From contig NZ_CP093528.1 of NCBI RefSeq assembly GCF_022682305.1, positions 3,956,001 to 4,020,000 of the forward strand: a stretch of DNA of 64,000 nt. The letters are read 5' to 3'. The translations under genes and the position numbers were made by a program. Source of the stretch: Shinella zoogloeoides. Its GTDB lineage: Bacteria; Pseudomonadota; Alphaproteobacteria; Rhizobiales; Rhizobiaceae. Shown here piece after piece: positions 10,803 to 19,537 of the stretch. Under the pieces are notes generated by a model that did not search any database, was not told where the DNA came from, and saw nothing but the letters and a program-made list of their open reading frames with translations. Positions within the stretch are counted from its first letter, which is position 1; every line of letters begins with the position of its first letter.

Positions 10803-11777
10803 ATGAGCGTGGAGACGACGACGGAGAGCGCACCGGCGCCGCGCAAGGGCACGAATATCCTGCTCGGCCTGACGCTGCTCGGCCTCCTTCTGGCGCTGTG
10901 GCTGGCCCTCGGCCTGTCGACCGCCGCCTTCTGGACGCCGAACAACATCTCCAACCTGCTGCGCCAGGGAGCGATGACGGCGATCCTCGCGGTCGGTCAG
11001 ACCTTCGTGATCATCACGGCGGGCATCGATCTTTCCGTCGGGGCCATCGTCGGCTTCACCAGCGTCATCATCGCCTGGCTGCTTCAGGCGGGCGTGCCGC
11101 TCTGGGCCTCGATCCTGCTGACGCTCCTGATCGGCGTCGCCATCGGCGCGTTCCATGGCTTCGGCATCGTGCGCATGGGCCTGCCGCCCTTCATCATCAC
11201 GCTGGCGACGCTCACCTCGCTGCGCGGCATCGGCCTTTTGATCACCAACGGTTCGACCATCTCGATCAGCCACGAGGGCTTCACCAATTTCTCCCGGGCC
11301 GATTTCCTCGGCGTGCCGAGCCTCTTCTGGATGGTCATCCTGGTGGCGATCCCCGCCTTCGTCTTCCTGCACCTCTCCCGCTTCGGCCGCTATCTCTTCG
11401 CCGTCGGCTCGAATGGCGAGGCCGCGCGCCTTTCAGGCGTCAATGTCAACCGCACCATCTATCTCGCCTATATCCTGTCGGCCACCTGCGCCGCCCTCGT
11501 CGGCGTGCTGCTGGCGTCCCGCATCGGCATCGGCAATGCCACGCAGGCCGAAGGCTGGGAGCTTCAGGCCATCGCCTCCTCGGTCATCGGCGGCACCAGC
11601 CTTTTCGGCGCGGTCGGCTCGGTGCACGGCCCGCTGCTCGGCGCCTTCATCCTGGCAACCATCAATAACGGCGCGAACCTGCTCAACGTCAATTCGTTCT
11701 GGCAACGCATCATCACCGGCCTGCTGATCATCGTCATCGTCTATTTCGACCAGTTGCGTCGCCGCGGAAGCCGTTGA
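10803..11777 (+). CDS. Sugar ABC importer permease (RbsC type)
   Basis: A 324-residue hydrophobic membrane protein of the branched-chain/CUT2 permease fold. Seen: about 9-10 hydrophobic segments, the family start of the pore region GQTFVIITAGIDLSVGA, then GLPPFIITLATLTSLRGIGL and a late SSVIGGTSLFGAVG segment. ATG 10803 follows GGGAGAAG by a few bases, 28 nt after the ATPase stop. One base separates its stop from the next ATG. Only one permease gene is present, so the pore is presumably a homodimer. Confidence 0.92.
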   Translation: MSVETTTESAPAPRKGTNILLGLTLLGLLLALWLALGLSTAAFWTPNNISNLLRQGAMTAILAVGQTFVIITAGIDLSVGAIVGFTSVIIAWLLQAGVPLWASILLTLLIGVAIGAFHGFGIVRMGLPPFIITLATLTSLRGIGLLITNGSTISISHEGFTNFSRADFLGVPSLFWMVILVAIPAFVFLHLSRFGRYLFAVGSNGEAARLSGVNVNRTIYLAYILSATCAALVGVLLASRIGIGNATQAEGWELQAIASSVIGGTSLFGAVGSVHGPLLGAFILATINNGANLLNVNSFWQRIITGLLIIVIVYFDQLRRRGSR

Positions 11778-11778
11778 C

Positions 11779-12795
11779 ATGAGGGCCGTCGTCTGTGTCG
11801 AGCCCGGCCGTCTCGAAGCGGTCGAGCGTCAGGCCCCCGCTGCGCTGCCGCAGGGGTGGGTGCGCCTTGCCGTGAGCCATGTCGGCATCTGCGGCACCGA
11901 TTATCACATCTTCGAGGGCAAGCACCCGTTCCTCGAATATCCCCGCATCATGGGCCACGAGGTCTCGGCAACGGTGCTCGATCCGGGTGCGAGCAGCCTT
12001 GCCGCCGGTACGCCCGTTGTCGTGAACCCCTACATTTCCTGCGGCGCCTGCATCGCCTGCCGCAAGGGCAAGCCGAACTGCTGCACGGCGATCCGCGTGC
12101 TCGGCGTCCATACCGACGGCGCGTTCTGCGAGGAGATTTTGCTGCCCGCCGAAAACCTTTATCCGGCCGAAGGTCTTTCGCTGGAAGCGGCCGCGACGGT
12201 CGAGTTCCTGGCTATCGGCGCTCATGCCGTGCGCCGTTCGCTCGCCCCGGCGGATTCGCGCGCCCTCGTCATCGGTGCTGGCCCCATCGGCCTCGGCACG
12301 GCGCTCTTCTCTCGCATTGCCGGCCATGACGTCACGCTGATGGACACGTCCGGCGAACGCCTCGCCATGGCCGCGGAACGTTTCGGCTTCGAAAGCAGCA
12401 TTCTCGCCGGCCCATCCTCGGCGGAAGAGGTCGCCCGCGCCACCAACGGCGACGGCTTCGATGTCGTCTTCGACGCGACGGGCTACGGCAGGTCCATGGA
12501 AGCCGCCTTTGCCCATGTCGCCCATGGCGGTGCGCTGGTTCTGGTCAGCGTGGTGAAGGACGAGATCGGCTTCTCCGATCCGGAATTCCACAAGCGCGAG
12601 ATGATGCTGGTCGGCAGCCGCAACGCTACCCGAGTCGATTTCGAGCATGTCATGGCAAGCATCCGCGCCGGTCACGTGCCGGTGGAGGCGCTGGTCACCC
12701 ATCGCACGACGCTCGACCGGGTGCCCCTTGACCTTGCCCGCTGGGCGACGGAAAAATCCGGCCTTATCAAGGCCATCGTGCGCGTTGCCGCATAA
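11779..12795 (+). CDS. Zinc-dependent alcohol/sugar-acid dehydrogenase (MDR family)
   Basis: A 338-residue medium-chain dehydrogenase. Catalytic zinc ligands are Cys38 (GICGTD) and His60-Glu61 (GHEV); the structural zinc set is Cys88, Cys91, Cys94, Cys102. The NAD-binding motif is GAGPIGLGT. It resembles sorbitol/L-galactonate/threonine-type dehydrogenases, so a hydroxyl of a sugar or sugar acid is the likely target. It is translationally close to the permease gene (1-nt gap) and 15 nt before the SDR gene, so it belongs to the same transcript. The exact step is not identifiable. Confidence 0.82.
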   Translation: MRAVVCVEPGRLEAVERQAPAALPQGWVRLAVSHVGICGTDYHIFEGKHPFLEYPRIMGHEVSATVLDPGASSLAAGTPVVVNPYISCGACIACRKGKPNCCTAIRVLGVHTDGAFCEEILLPAENLYPAEGLSLEAAATVEFLAIGAHAVRRSLAPADSRALVIGAGPIGLGTALFSRIAGHDVTLMDTSGERLAMAAERFGFESSILAGPSSAEEVARATNGDGFDVVFDATGYGRSMEAAFAHVAHGGALVLVSVVKDEIGFSDPEFHKREMMLVGSRNATRVDFEHVMASIRAGHVPVEALVTHRTTLDRVPLDLARWATEKSGLIKAIVRVAA

Positions 12796-12810
12796 GGGAA
12801 GGAAATCTCC

Positions 12811-13542
12811 ATGAGCAATCTTCAGGGCAGGACCGTGCTGGTGACGGCGGCGGGGCAGGGCATCGGGCGCGCCTCGGCACTCGCCTTCCAGAAAGCCGGC
12901 GCGACGGTAATCGCCACCGACGTCAATCCCGCGACGCTGGCAAGCCTTGCGGATGAGAGCGGCATCGCCACGCGCATCCTCAACGTTCTCGACGACGCGG
13001 CCGTTTCCGCCGTCGTCACCGATATCGGCCGCATCGACGTGCTCTTCAACTGCGCCGGCGTCGTCCATGGCGGCACTATCCTGGAGATGAAGGAGGACGA
13101 CCTCGCCTTCGCCTGGAACCTCAACGTGCTCGCCATGGTGCGTACCATTCGCGCCGTGCTGCCGGGCATGCTGGAGCGCGGCGACGGGTCTATCGTCAAT
13201 ATGGCGTCGGTCGCCTCCAGCGTGAAGGGCGTGCCGAACCGCTTTGCCTATACCGTCACCAAGGCCGCCGTCATCGGCCTCACCAAATCGGTCGCCGCCG
13301 ACTACGTGGCCAAGGGCATCCGTTGCAACGCCATCTGCCCCGGCACCGTGGAAAGCCCCTCGCTTCAGGATCGCATGCGCGCCGGCGGCGATTACGATGC
13401 GGCCCGCGCCGCCTTCATCGCTCGCCAGCCCATGGGCCGCATCGGCACGCCGGAGGAGGTGGCCGATCTTGCGGTGCACCTTGCCGGCGCCACCTACACG
13501 ACGGGCCAGGCCTACGTCATAGATGGCGGCTGGACGGGCTGA
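12811..13542 (+). CDS. Short-chain dehydrogenase, 2-keto-3-deoxy-L-fuconate dehydrogenase-like
   Basis: A 243-residue SDR. Seen: the cofactor loop TAAGQGIGRA, NCAG at 80-83, catalytic Ser133, Tyr147 and Lys151, and the C-terminal segment CPGTVESPSLQDRM, which is typical of the group holding 2-keto-3-deoxy-L-fuconate dehydrogenase and DHRS6. In the non-phosphorylating fucose route this enzyme oxidises 2-keto-3-deoxy-L-fuconate to the diketo acid. It is last in the cassette. Lactonase and fuconate dehydratase are not in the window, so the pathway here would be incomplete. Confidence 0.8.
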   Translation: MSNLQGRTVLVTAAGQGIGRASALAFQKAGATVIATDVNPATLASLADESGIATRILNVLDDAAVSAVVTDIGRIDVLFNCAGVVHGGTILEMKEDDLAFAWNLNVLAMVRTIRAVLPGMLERGDGSIVNMASVASSVKGVPNRFAYTVTKAAVIGLTKSVAADYVAKGIRCNAICPGTVESPSLQDRMRAGGDYDAARAAFIARQPMGRIGTPEEVADLAVHLAGATYTTGQAYVIDGGWTG

Positions 13543-13553
13543 ATCCCGTTCAT

Positions 13554-13574
13554 GCTCGCGAAAGGTTCGCGGGC
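13554..13574 (+). terminator. Hairpin after the sugar cassette
   Basis: GCTCGCGAA (13554-13562) pairs with TTCGCGGGC (13566-13574) with one G-T wobble and a 3-nt loop, 11 nt after the SDR stop. No T run follows, so termination would need another factor. Confidence 0.35.
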
Positions 13575-13606
13575 GTAGGATGCTTTCCGTGGAATGTTGC
13601 CACGCA

Positions 13607-13630
13607 GCGAAAACATGTTAGTGTTTTCGC
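13607..13630. promoter_or_regulatory. Inverted repeat upstream of the PHA depolymerase gene
   Basis: A perfect 9-bp inverted repeat (GCGAAAACA, 6-nt spacer, TGTTTTCGC) ends 67 nt before the depolymerase ATG. It is a plausible operator; as RNA it could also form a hairpin. No regulator is identifiable. Confidence 0.4.
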
Positions 13631-13697
13631 AATTGCGGAAACCGGGTGACGATGGTGCGGGGTTCCGACCCGCATCCAGAATGGGGTAACGCGTCCG

Positions 13698-14984
13698 ATG
13701 TATTATCAGCTCTACGAACTCAACCATGCGATGATGGCGCCTTGGCGGGCTGCCGCGGACCAGATGCGCCTTGCCTTCCGCAATCCGCTCAATCCGCTTT
13801 CGCATACCTATTTCGGCCGCTCCGTCGCGGCGGGCTTCGAGGTTCTGGAGCGCACGACCCGGCGTTACGGCAAGCCGGAATTCGGCCTGCCCACCACCGC
13901 CATCGAGGGCAAGGACGTCTCGGTGCACGAGAAGATCGTCTGGCAGCGTCCCTTCTGCAATCTCATTCATTTCGAGCGCTGTCTGCCGGCCGGCCACCGC
14001 AAGGATCCGAAGATCCTGATCGTCGCCCCCATGTCGGGTCACTATGCGACGCTGCTGCGCGGCACGGTCGAGGCGCTGCTGCCGCATGCGGAGGTACACA
14101 TCACCGACTGGGTCGATGCGCGCATGGTGCCGCTCTCCGAGGGCAGCTTCGATCTCGATGACTATATCGACTACGTCATCCAGATGCTGCATGCGCTGGG
14201 ACCGGATACCCATGTCATCGCCGTCTGCCAGCCGGCCGTGCCGGTTCTGGCCGCCGTTTCGGTCATGGAAGCCGAGAACGACCCGCTGTCGCCCTCGTCC
14301 ATGACGCTGATGGGCGGGCCGATCGATACGCGCATCAATCCGACGGCGGTCAACAAGCTCGCCAAGGAAAAGCCGATCGAGTGGTTCCGCGACAATGTCA
14401 TCATGCCGGTGCCGTGGCCGCAGCCGGGCGTGATGCGGGAGGTCTATCCGGGCTTCCTGCAGCTTTCCGGCTTCATGTCGATGAACCTCGACCGCCATGT
14501 CATCGCCCACAAGGAGTTCTTCGCCCATCTGGTGAAGAATGATGGGGATGCAGCCGAAAAGCACCGCGACTTCTACGACGAATATCTCGCCGTCATGGAC
14601 CTGACCGCCGAGTTCTACCTCCAGACGGTCGAGACGGTCTTCATGAAGCACGCCCTGCCGAAGGGCGAGATGATGCACCGCACGCGTCCCGTCGATACAA
14701 CGGCGATCCGCAAGGTGGCGCTGCTGACCGTCGAGGGTGAGAACGACGACATTTCCGGCGTCGGCCAGACCGAGGCGGCGCAGACTATCTGCACCAACAT
14801 CCCGGACGATATGCGCATGCATTACGTCCAGCCGGATGTCGGCCATTACGGCGTCTTCAACGGGTCGCGCTTCCGCAAGGAGATCGCGCCGCGCATCCTC
14901 GCCTTCATGGCCGAGCATGGCAAGGCCGGCAAGGCGAAGCCGATGCCGCGCGTCATCAAGGGCGGCAAGGCTGGCGGCGTCTGA
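13698..14984 (+). CDS. phaZ: Intracellular polyhydroxyalkanoate depolymerase
   Basis: A 428-residue alpha/beta-hydrolase that breaks down stored PHB/PHA granules. The nucleophile is the cysteine of AVCQPAVP (Cys177), as in Ralstonia-type intracellular PhaZ rather than the serine of a lipase box. Other family features are APMSGHYATLLRGTVE, DWVDARMVPL and the catalytic His in DVGHYGVFNG. Length is normal. The start ATG 13698 has only a weak GGGG-like site. It is a single gene with a possible operator upstream and a DUF2852 gene downstream. Confidence 0.92.
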   Translation: MYYQLYELNHAMMAPWRAAADQMRLAFRNPLNPLSHTYFGRSVAAGFEVLERTTRRYGKPEFGLPTTAIEGKDVSVHEKIVWQRPFCNLIHFERCLPAGHRKDPKILIVAPMSGHYATLLRGTVEALLPHAEVHITDWVDARMVPLSEGSFDLDDYIDYVIQMLHALGPDTHVIAVCQPAVPVLAAVSVMEAENDPLSPSSMTLMGGPIDTRINPTAVNKLAKEKPIEWFRDNVIMPVPWPQPGVMREVYPGFLQLSGFMSMNLDRHVIAHKEFFAHLVKNDGDAAEKHRDFYDEYLAVMDLTAEFYLQTVETVFMKHALPKGEMMHRTRPVDTTAIRKVALLTVEGENDDISGVGQTEAAQTICTNIPDDMRMHYVQPDVGHYGVFNGSRFRKEIAPRILAFMAEHGKAGKAKPMPRVIKGGKAGGV

Positions 14985-15112
14985 TTTTTGAGGCTCGTTT
15001 CAGGCACTTGCCCGATTCCGTCGGGCATTGCCTTGAACGCCATGGGCACGCTGCCCACATCGGATTCACCGGAAACCGGGGTGGTTTCCGCCGATCGTGA
15101 GGAAGATTGCAC

Positions 15113-15547
15113 ATGAACCAGTCAGCACTGATCCGTCCGGACTGGACGCCTGCGACCATCGCCCTGATGGTGCTCGGCTTCGTGGTGTTCTGGCCGCTCG
15201 GCCTTGCCATGCTTGCCTACATCATCTTCGGCGACCGCCTGAGAACCTTCAAGAAAGACGCCATCGACACCGTGGACGGCATGTTCGCCTCCTGCCGCGG
15301 CAAGTTCCGCGGCGGCCGTGGCCATGGCTTCCGCAGCGCCACCGGCAATGTCGCCTTCGACGACTGGCGTGACGCCGAGCTCGCCCGCCTCGACGAGGAG
15401 CGCCGCAAGCTGGACGAAATGCGCGAGGAGTTCGACGCCTACAGCCGGGAACTGCGCCGCGCCAAGGACCAGGAGGAGTTCGACCGCTTCATGCGCGAAC
15501 GCCGCGCCAACGGCCAGAGCGATGTCCCGGGTTTCCCGGCGAGCTGA
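15113..15547 (+). CDS. DUF2852 small membrane protein
   Basis: A 144-residue protein with a hydrophobic segment at about 16-40 (IALMVLGFVVFWPLGLAMLA), then a basic Gly/Arg-rich linker and a charged C-terminal helix (residues about 85-130: LDEERRKLDEMREEF, YSRELRRAKDQEEFDRF) likely to be a coiled coil. This is the pattern of the alphaproteobacterial DUF2852 family, of unknown function. ATG 15113 follows GAGGAA; a TTG two codons upstream is less likely. The 128 bp before it hold a GCCCGATTCCGTCGGGC hairpin and no gene. Confidence 0.75.
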   Translation: MNQSALIRPDWTPATIALMVLGFVVFWPLGLAMLAYIIFGDRLRTFKKDAIDTVDGMFASCRGKFRGGRGHGFRSATGNVAFDDWRDAELARLDEERRKLDEMREEFDAYSRELRRAKDQEEFDRFMRERRANGQSDVPGFPAS

Positions 15548-15572
15548 GCAGCCTGAATGGATGAAGGAAGCG

Positions 15573-15597
15573 ACCGGCGCCTTGTGCGCCGGTTTTT
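15573..15597 (+). terminator. Intrinsic terminator after the DUF2852 gene
   Basis: Stem ACCGGCGC (15573-15580) with GCGCCGGT (15586-15593), loop CTTGT, followed by TTTT; a typical rho-independent form. Confidence 0.85.
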
Positions 15598-15630
15598 CGT
15601 CGAGGCGTTTCAGCCCGCCCCGAATCGGCT

Positions 15631-16404
15631 ATGAAAGGCAGCATGTTTTCCTTGGCTCGCAAGCCCCGCAAGGCCCTGAAGACCCCGCCTCCGCCGGAAC
15701 GGCGCGAGATCGACGTCAATGGCAGGGCCGTGCCGCTCACCATCCGGCGGGATTTTCGCGCCACGCGCCTGACGCTGCGCATCGAGCCGGGCGGCCGGGC
15801 GCTGCGCATGACGGTGCCGAACGGCATAGCCGAGCGCGATATTCGCGATTTCCTCACCCGTCATCAGGGCTGGCTGATGACGAAGCTCGCAAAGTTCCGC
15901 TCGACCAACGAACTGGAAGATGGCGGCTACGTCATGATCCGCGGTGTCGCCCACCGCATCGAGGCGACGGGCAGGCTGCGCGGGCTGACCGAGGCCGTCA
16001 TCGTCGACGATGAGGCCGTGCTGCGCGTCGGCGGCATGGAGGAAAGTATTCCCCGCCGCATCAGCGATTTCCTGAAGAAGGAGGCGCGGCTGGAGCTGGA
16101 TCGACTCGTCGCCGTCCATTCCGGCCGCATCGGCAGGCGCGTGAAGTCGTTGACCCTGCGCGACACGCGCAGCCGCTGGGGCTCCTGTTCGGCGGATGGC
16201 GCGCTTAGCTTCTCCTGGCGCATCGCCATGGCCCCGCCCCATGTCATCGATTATCTCGCCGCCCATGAGGTGGCGCATCTTTCCGAGATGAACCACAGCC
16301 CCGCCTTCTGGTCGCTCTGCGAGCAGCTCTGCCCGACGACGGAGGAGGCCAAGCGCTGGCTAAAGCGCAATGGCAGCCTGCTGCACGCGGTGGATTTCGG
16401 CTAG
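15631..16404 (+). CDS. YgjP-like (DUF45) zinc metallopeptidase
   Basis: A 257-residue protein of the YgjP/SprT-like metallopeptidase group. The zinc site is readable as AAHEVAHLSEMNHSPAFW (HExxH plus downstream His), preceded by the family segment RDTRSRWGSCSADGALSFSW. The N-terminal 100 residues form the usual beta-rich region (VPLTIRRDFRATRLTLRI). The start may be ATG 15631 or ATG 15643; neither has a strong ribosome site. The cellular substrate is unknown. It is convergent with the small Pmp3-like gene. Confidence 0.85.
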   Translation: MKGSMFSLARKPRKALKTPPPPERREIDVNGRAVPLTIRRDFRATRLTLRIEPGGRALRMTVPNGIAERDIRDFLTRHQGWLMTKLAKFRSTNELEDGGYVMIRGVAHRIEATGRLRGLTEAVIVDDEAVLRVGGMEESIPRRISDFLKKEARLELDRLVAVHSGRIGRRVKSLTLRDTRSRWGSCSADGALSFSWRIAMAPPHVIDYLAAHEVAHLSEMNHSPAFWSLCEQLCPTTEEAKRWLKRNGSLLHAVDFG

Positions 16405-16437
16405 GGGGCGGTTTTACGCGCGGAGCGGTGTTGAAGA

Positions 16438-16635
16438 TCAGCGCCCGCGATCGGCCAGCGCCTCGCGAATCTTCCGGTCCGTATTGTACTGCCCCAGCGC
16501 ATAGACCGCCCAAATGGCGGCCGGCAGCCAGCCGATCAGCGTGACCTGCAGGATCAGGCAGATGATGCCGGCAATCGGCCGGCCGATGGTGAAGAACACC
16601 AGAAAGGGCAGGAGGATGGCGATGATGAGCCGCAT
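16438..16635 (-). CDS. Pmp3/YqaE-family small membrane protein
   Basis: A 65-residue hydrophobic peptide with two membrane segments (about 3-18 and 22-46), and the core IAGIICLILQVTLIGWLPAAIWAVYALGQY that defines the Pmp3/YqaE (UPF0057) family. The polar tail NTDRKIREALADRGR is cytoplasmic. Relatives are induced by salt or membrane stress, but their function is unclear. The start ATG at 16635 is the first residue of the family pattern; the much longer upstream frame is not supported. Confidence 0.85.
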   Translation of the reverse strand: MRLIIAILLPFLVFFTIGRPIAGIICLILQVTLIGWLPAAIWAVYALGQYNTDRKIREALADRGR

Positions 16636-16765
16636 GGTCGTCTCCGGTCTTGATCTGCCCTCCATATGGGCGCTGTTCCCGCCCATGCAAGGGTGTCGGT
16701 TCCGGCCCTCTTGCCGCCGTCTTTCGGCTCGACTCTTCCGGTGATTCGTGCGACTCCCATGGCCC

Positions 16766-17440
16766 ATGACACTCGACATCAAAATCTGCGGATTGCGGAC
16801 CGAAGAAGCCGTCGACAAGGCGGTTGCGCTCGGCGCCAGCCATATCGGCTTCATCTTCTTTCCCAAAAGCCCCCGCAATATCGAGCCTTCCGATGCCGGC
16901 CGTCTGGCGGAGCGGGCGCGCGGCCGCGCGAAGATCGTCGCGGTGACGGTCAATGCCGACAGCGACACGCTCGACGAGATCGTCGACCAGCTTTCGCCCG
17001 ACATGCTCCAGCTCCACGGCAGCGAAAGCCCGGAGCGGGTTCTGACCGTCAAGGCTGTCTATGGCCTGCCGGTCATCAAGGCCTTTTCCGTGCGCGAAGC
17101 GGACGATCTGAAGAAGATCGATCCCTATATCGGCATTGCCGACCGGTTCCTCTTCGACGCCAAGCCGCCGGCAGGCTCCGAGCTTCCGGGCGGCAACGGC
17201 GTCTCGTTCGACTGGAACCTCATGCATCTGCTTGACGACGGCGTCGATTACATGCTTTCGGGTGGGCTGAACAAGGATAACCTCGCCGAGGCCATCCAGA
17301 TGACCGGCGCGCCGGGCATCGACGCAAGTTCCGGTGTCGAGAGCGCACCCGGCGTCAAGGATCTCGGTTTGATGGAAGCGTTTTTTGAGGCGGCACGAGA
17401 AGCGGAACGCAAGACCGCTGCCGCAGGGAGAGGCAAGTGA
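16766..17440 (+). CDS. trpF: Phosphoribosylanthranilate isomerase
   Basis: A 224-residue TIM-barrel enzyme for step three of tryptophan synthesis, an Amadori rearrangement of N-(5-phosphoribosyl)anthranilate. Seen: catalytic Cys in [10 protein letters not shown] at the N-terminus, [32 protein letters not shown] with the catalytic Asp, and the phosphate-binding LSGGLNKDN and DASSGVES. The start is placed at ATG 16766; GTG 16748 is an alternative. Its stop overlaps the GTG of trpB (GTGA), giving translational coupling. Confidence 0.95.
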   Translation: MTLDIKICGLRTEEAVDKAVALGASHIGFIFFPKSPRNIEPSDAGRLAERARGRAKIVAVTVNADSDTLDEIVDQLSPDMLQLHGSESPERVLTVKAVYGLPVIKAFSVREADDLKKIDPYIGIADRFLFDAKPPAGSELPGGNGVSFDWNLMHLLDDGVDYMLSGGLNKDNLAEAIQMTGAPGIDASSGVESAPGVKDLGLMEAFFEAAREAERKTAAAGRGK

Positions 17441-18657
17441 ACCAGTCACCCAACCTGAATTCGTACCGCGAGGGTCCCGACGAGGACGGCCGTTTCGGCA
17501 TTTTCGGCGGCCGTTTCGTCGCCGAAACCCTGATGCCGCTGATCCTCGATCTTCAGGAAGAGTGGAACAAGGCCAAGACCGATCCGGCCTTCCAGGCGGA
17601 GCTGAAGGACCTCGGCGCCCACTATATCGGCCGCCCGAGCCCGCTCTATTATGCCGAGCGCCTGACGCAGCATCTCGGCGGCGCGAAGATCTACTTCAAG
17701 CGCGAGGAGCTGAACCACACCGGCTCGCACAAGATCAACAATTGCATCGGCCAGATCCTGCTTGCCAAGCGCATGGGCAAGACGCGCATCATCGCGGAAA
17801 CCGGCGCTGGCCAGCATGGCGTGGCCTCGGCCACGGTCGCAGCCCGCTTCGGCTTCCCCTGCGTCGTCTATATGGGCGCGACGGACGTCGAGCGTCAGGT
17901 GCCGAACGTCTTCCGCATGAAGCTGCTCGGCGCGGAAGTCCGCCCCGTCACGGCCGGCAGCGGCACGCTGAAGGACGCGATGAACGAGGCGCTGCGTGAC
18001 TGGGTCACCAATGTCGACGATACCTATTACCTGATCGGCACCGCAGCCGGCCCGCACCCCTATCCGGAGCTGGTGCGCGATTTCCAGGCCGTCATCGGCA
18101 CGGAAGCGCGCGAGCAGATGCTGGCCGCCGAAGGCCGCCTGCCGGACATGGTCGTCGCCGCCGTCGGCGGTGGCTCCAACGCCATCGGCATCTTCCATCC
18201 GTTCCTCGACGACAAGAACGTCCAGATCGTCGGCGTCGAAGCCGGCGGCAAGGGCCTTGAGGGCGATGAGCACTGTGCCTCGCTGACGGCCGGTTCGCCG
18301 GGCGTTCTGCACGGCAACCGCACCTACCTGCTGCAGGATGCCGACGGCCAGATCAAGGAAGGTCACTCGATCTCCGCCGGTCTCGACTATCCCGGCATCG
18401 GCCCGGAACATGCCTGGCTGCATCAGATCGGCCGCGCCGAATATGTTCCGATCATGGATGACGAGGCGCTGGAAGCCTTCCAGCTCCTGACGAAGCTCGA
18501 AGGCATCATTCCGGCGCTGGAGCCGAGCCATGCCGTCGCCGAGGTGATCAAGCGCGCGTCCAAGATGGGCAAGGACCAGATCATCCTGATGAACCTCTCC
18601 GGCCGCGGCGACAAGGATATCTTCACCGTCGGCAAGATCCTCGGCATGGAGCTCTAA
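17437..18657 (+). CDS. trpB: Tryptophan synthase beta chain
   Basis: A 406-residue PLP enzyme that joins indole and serine to make tryptophan. The Schiff-base lysine is Lys99 in [10 protein letters not shown]; the PLP-phosphate loop GGGSNAIG and the [13 protein letters not shown]-terminus are intact. It starts with GTG overlapping trpF by 4 bp and ends one base before trpA. The three-gene trpFBA order without trpC/D/E is the split trp arrangement usual in rhizobia. Confidence 0.97.
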   Translation: MNQSPNLNSYREGPDEDGRFGIFGGRFVAETLMPLILDLQEEWNKAKTDPAFQAELKDLGAHYIGRPSPLYYAERLTQHLGGAKIYFKREELNHTGSHKINNCIGQILLAKRMGKTRIIAETGAGQHGVASATVAARFGFPCVVYMGATDVERQVPNVFRMKLLGAEVRPVTAGSGTLKDAMNEALRDWVTNVDDTYYLIGTAAGPHPYPELVRDFQAVIGTEAREQMLAAEGRLPDMVVAAVGGGSNAIGIFHPFLDDKNVQIVGVEAGGKGLEGDEHCASLTAGSPGVLHGNRTYLLQDADGQIKEGHSISAGLDYPGIGPEHAWLHQIGRAEYVPIMDDEALEAFQLLTKLEGIIPALEPSHAVAEVIKRASKMGKDQIILMNLSGRGDKDIFTVGKILGMEL

Positions 18658-18658
18658 G

Positions 18659-19498
18659 ATGACCGCACGCATGGACAAACGCTTCGCGGATCTCGCCGCC
18701 GAAGGCCGCCCGGCCCTCGTGACCTATTTCATGGGCGGCGATCCGGACTATGCCAGCTCGATGGAGATCATGAAGGCGCTGCCGAAGGCAGGCTCAGACG
18801 TCATCGAACTGGGCATGCCCTTCTCAGACCCGATGGCCGACGGCCCGGCGATCCAGGTTGCCGGCCAGCGCGCGTTGAAGGGCGGCCAGACGCTTGCCAA
18901 GACGCTGCAGATGGCTCGCGACTTCCGCAAGGAAGACGATGCGACGCCGATCGTGCTGATGGGCTACTACAATCCGATCTATATCTATGGCGTCGAACGC
19001 TTCCTCGACGAGGCGCTTGCGGCCGGCATCGACGGACTCATCGTCGTCGACCTGCCGCCGGAAATGGATGACGAGCTGTGCATTCCGGCACTCGCCCGGA
19101 ACATCAACTTCATCCGCCTTGCGACCCCGACCACGGACGAGAAGCGTCTTCCGACCGTCCTGAAGAACACGTCGGGCTTCGTCTACTACGTCTCGATGAA
19201 CGGCATCACCGGTTCGGCCCTGCCCGATCCCTCGCTCATCGGCGGTGCGGTCGGTCGCATCAAGGCCCATACGAAACTGCCCGTCTGCGTCGGCTTCGGC
19301 GTCAAGACGGCCGAGCATGCCCGCGCCATCGGCGCATCCGCGGATGGTGTCGTCGTCGGCACCGCCATCGTCAACCAGATCGCCTCCAGCCTCACGGCGG
19401 ACGGCAAGGCGAGCGCCGCCACCGTCGCCGGTGTCGAAACGCTGGTCAGGAGCCTCGCATCGGGCGTGCGTGCAGCGCGCCTTGCGGCGGCAGAGTAA
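18659..19498 (+). CDS. trpA: Tryptophan synthase alpha chain
   Basis: A 279-residue TIM barrel that cleaves indole-3-glycerol phosphate and passes indole to TrpB through a tunnel. Catalytic Glu50 ([11 protein letters not shown]) and Asp61 (MADGP) correspond to the known alpha-Glu49 and alpha-Asp60. Also seen: the [12 protein letters not shown] loop and the [10 protein letters not shown] phosphate site. Starts one base after trpB and is followed by a short palindrome and accD. Confidence 0.97.
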   Translation: MTARMDKRFADLAAEGRPALVTYFMGGDPDYASSMEIMKALPKAGSDVIELGMPFSDPMADGPAIQVAGQRALKGGQTLAKTLQMARDFRKEDDATPIVLMGYYNPIYIYGVERFLDEALAAGIDGLIVVDLPPEMDDELCIPALARNINFIRLATPTTDEKRLPTVLKNTSGFVYYVSMNGITGSALPDPSLIGGAVGRIKAHTKLPVCVGFGVKTAEHARAIGASADGVVVGTAIVNQIASSLTADGKASAATVAGVETLVRSLASGVRAARLAAAE

Positions 19499-19499
19499 A

Positions 19500-19515
19500 G
19501 TTCCCACATGGGAAC
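19500..19515. repeat. Palindrome between trpA and accD
   Basis: GTTCCCA-CA-TGGGAAC is a perfect 7+7 inverted repeat starting just after the trpA stop and 22 nt before the accD start. It may be an operator or a small RNA hairpin; no further support. Confidence 0.35.
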
Positions 19516-19537
19516 CGTTGTAACGGGAGTCTAGACC

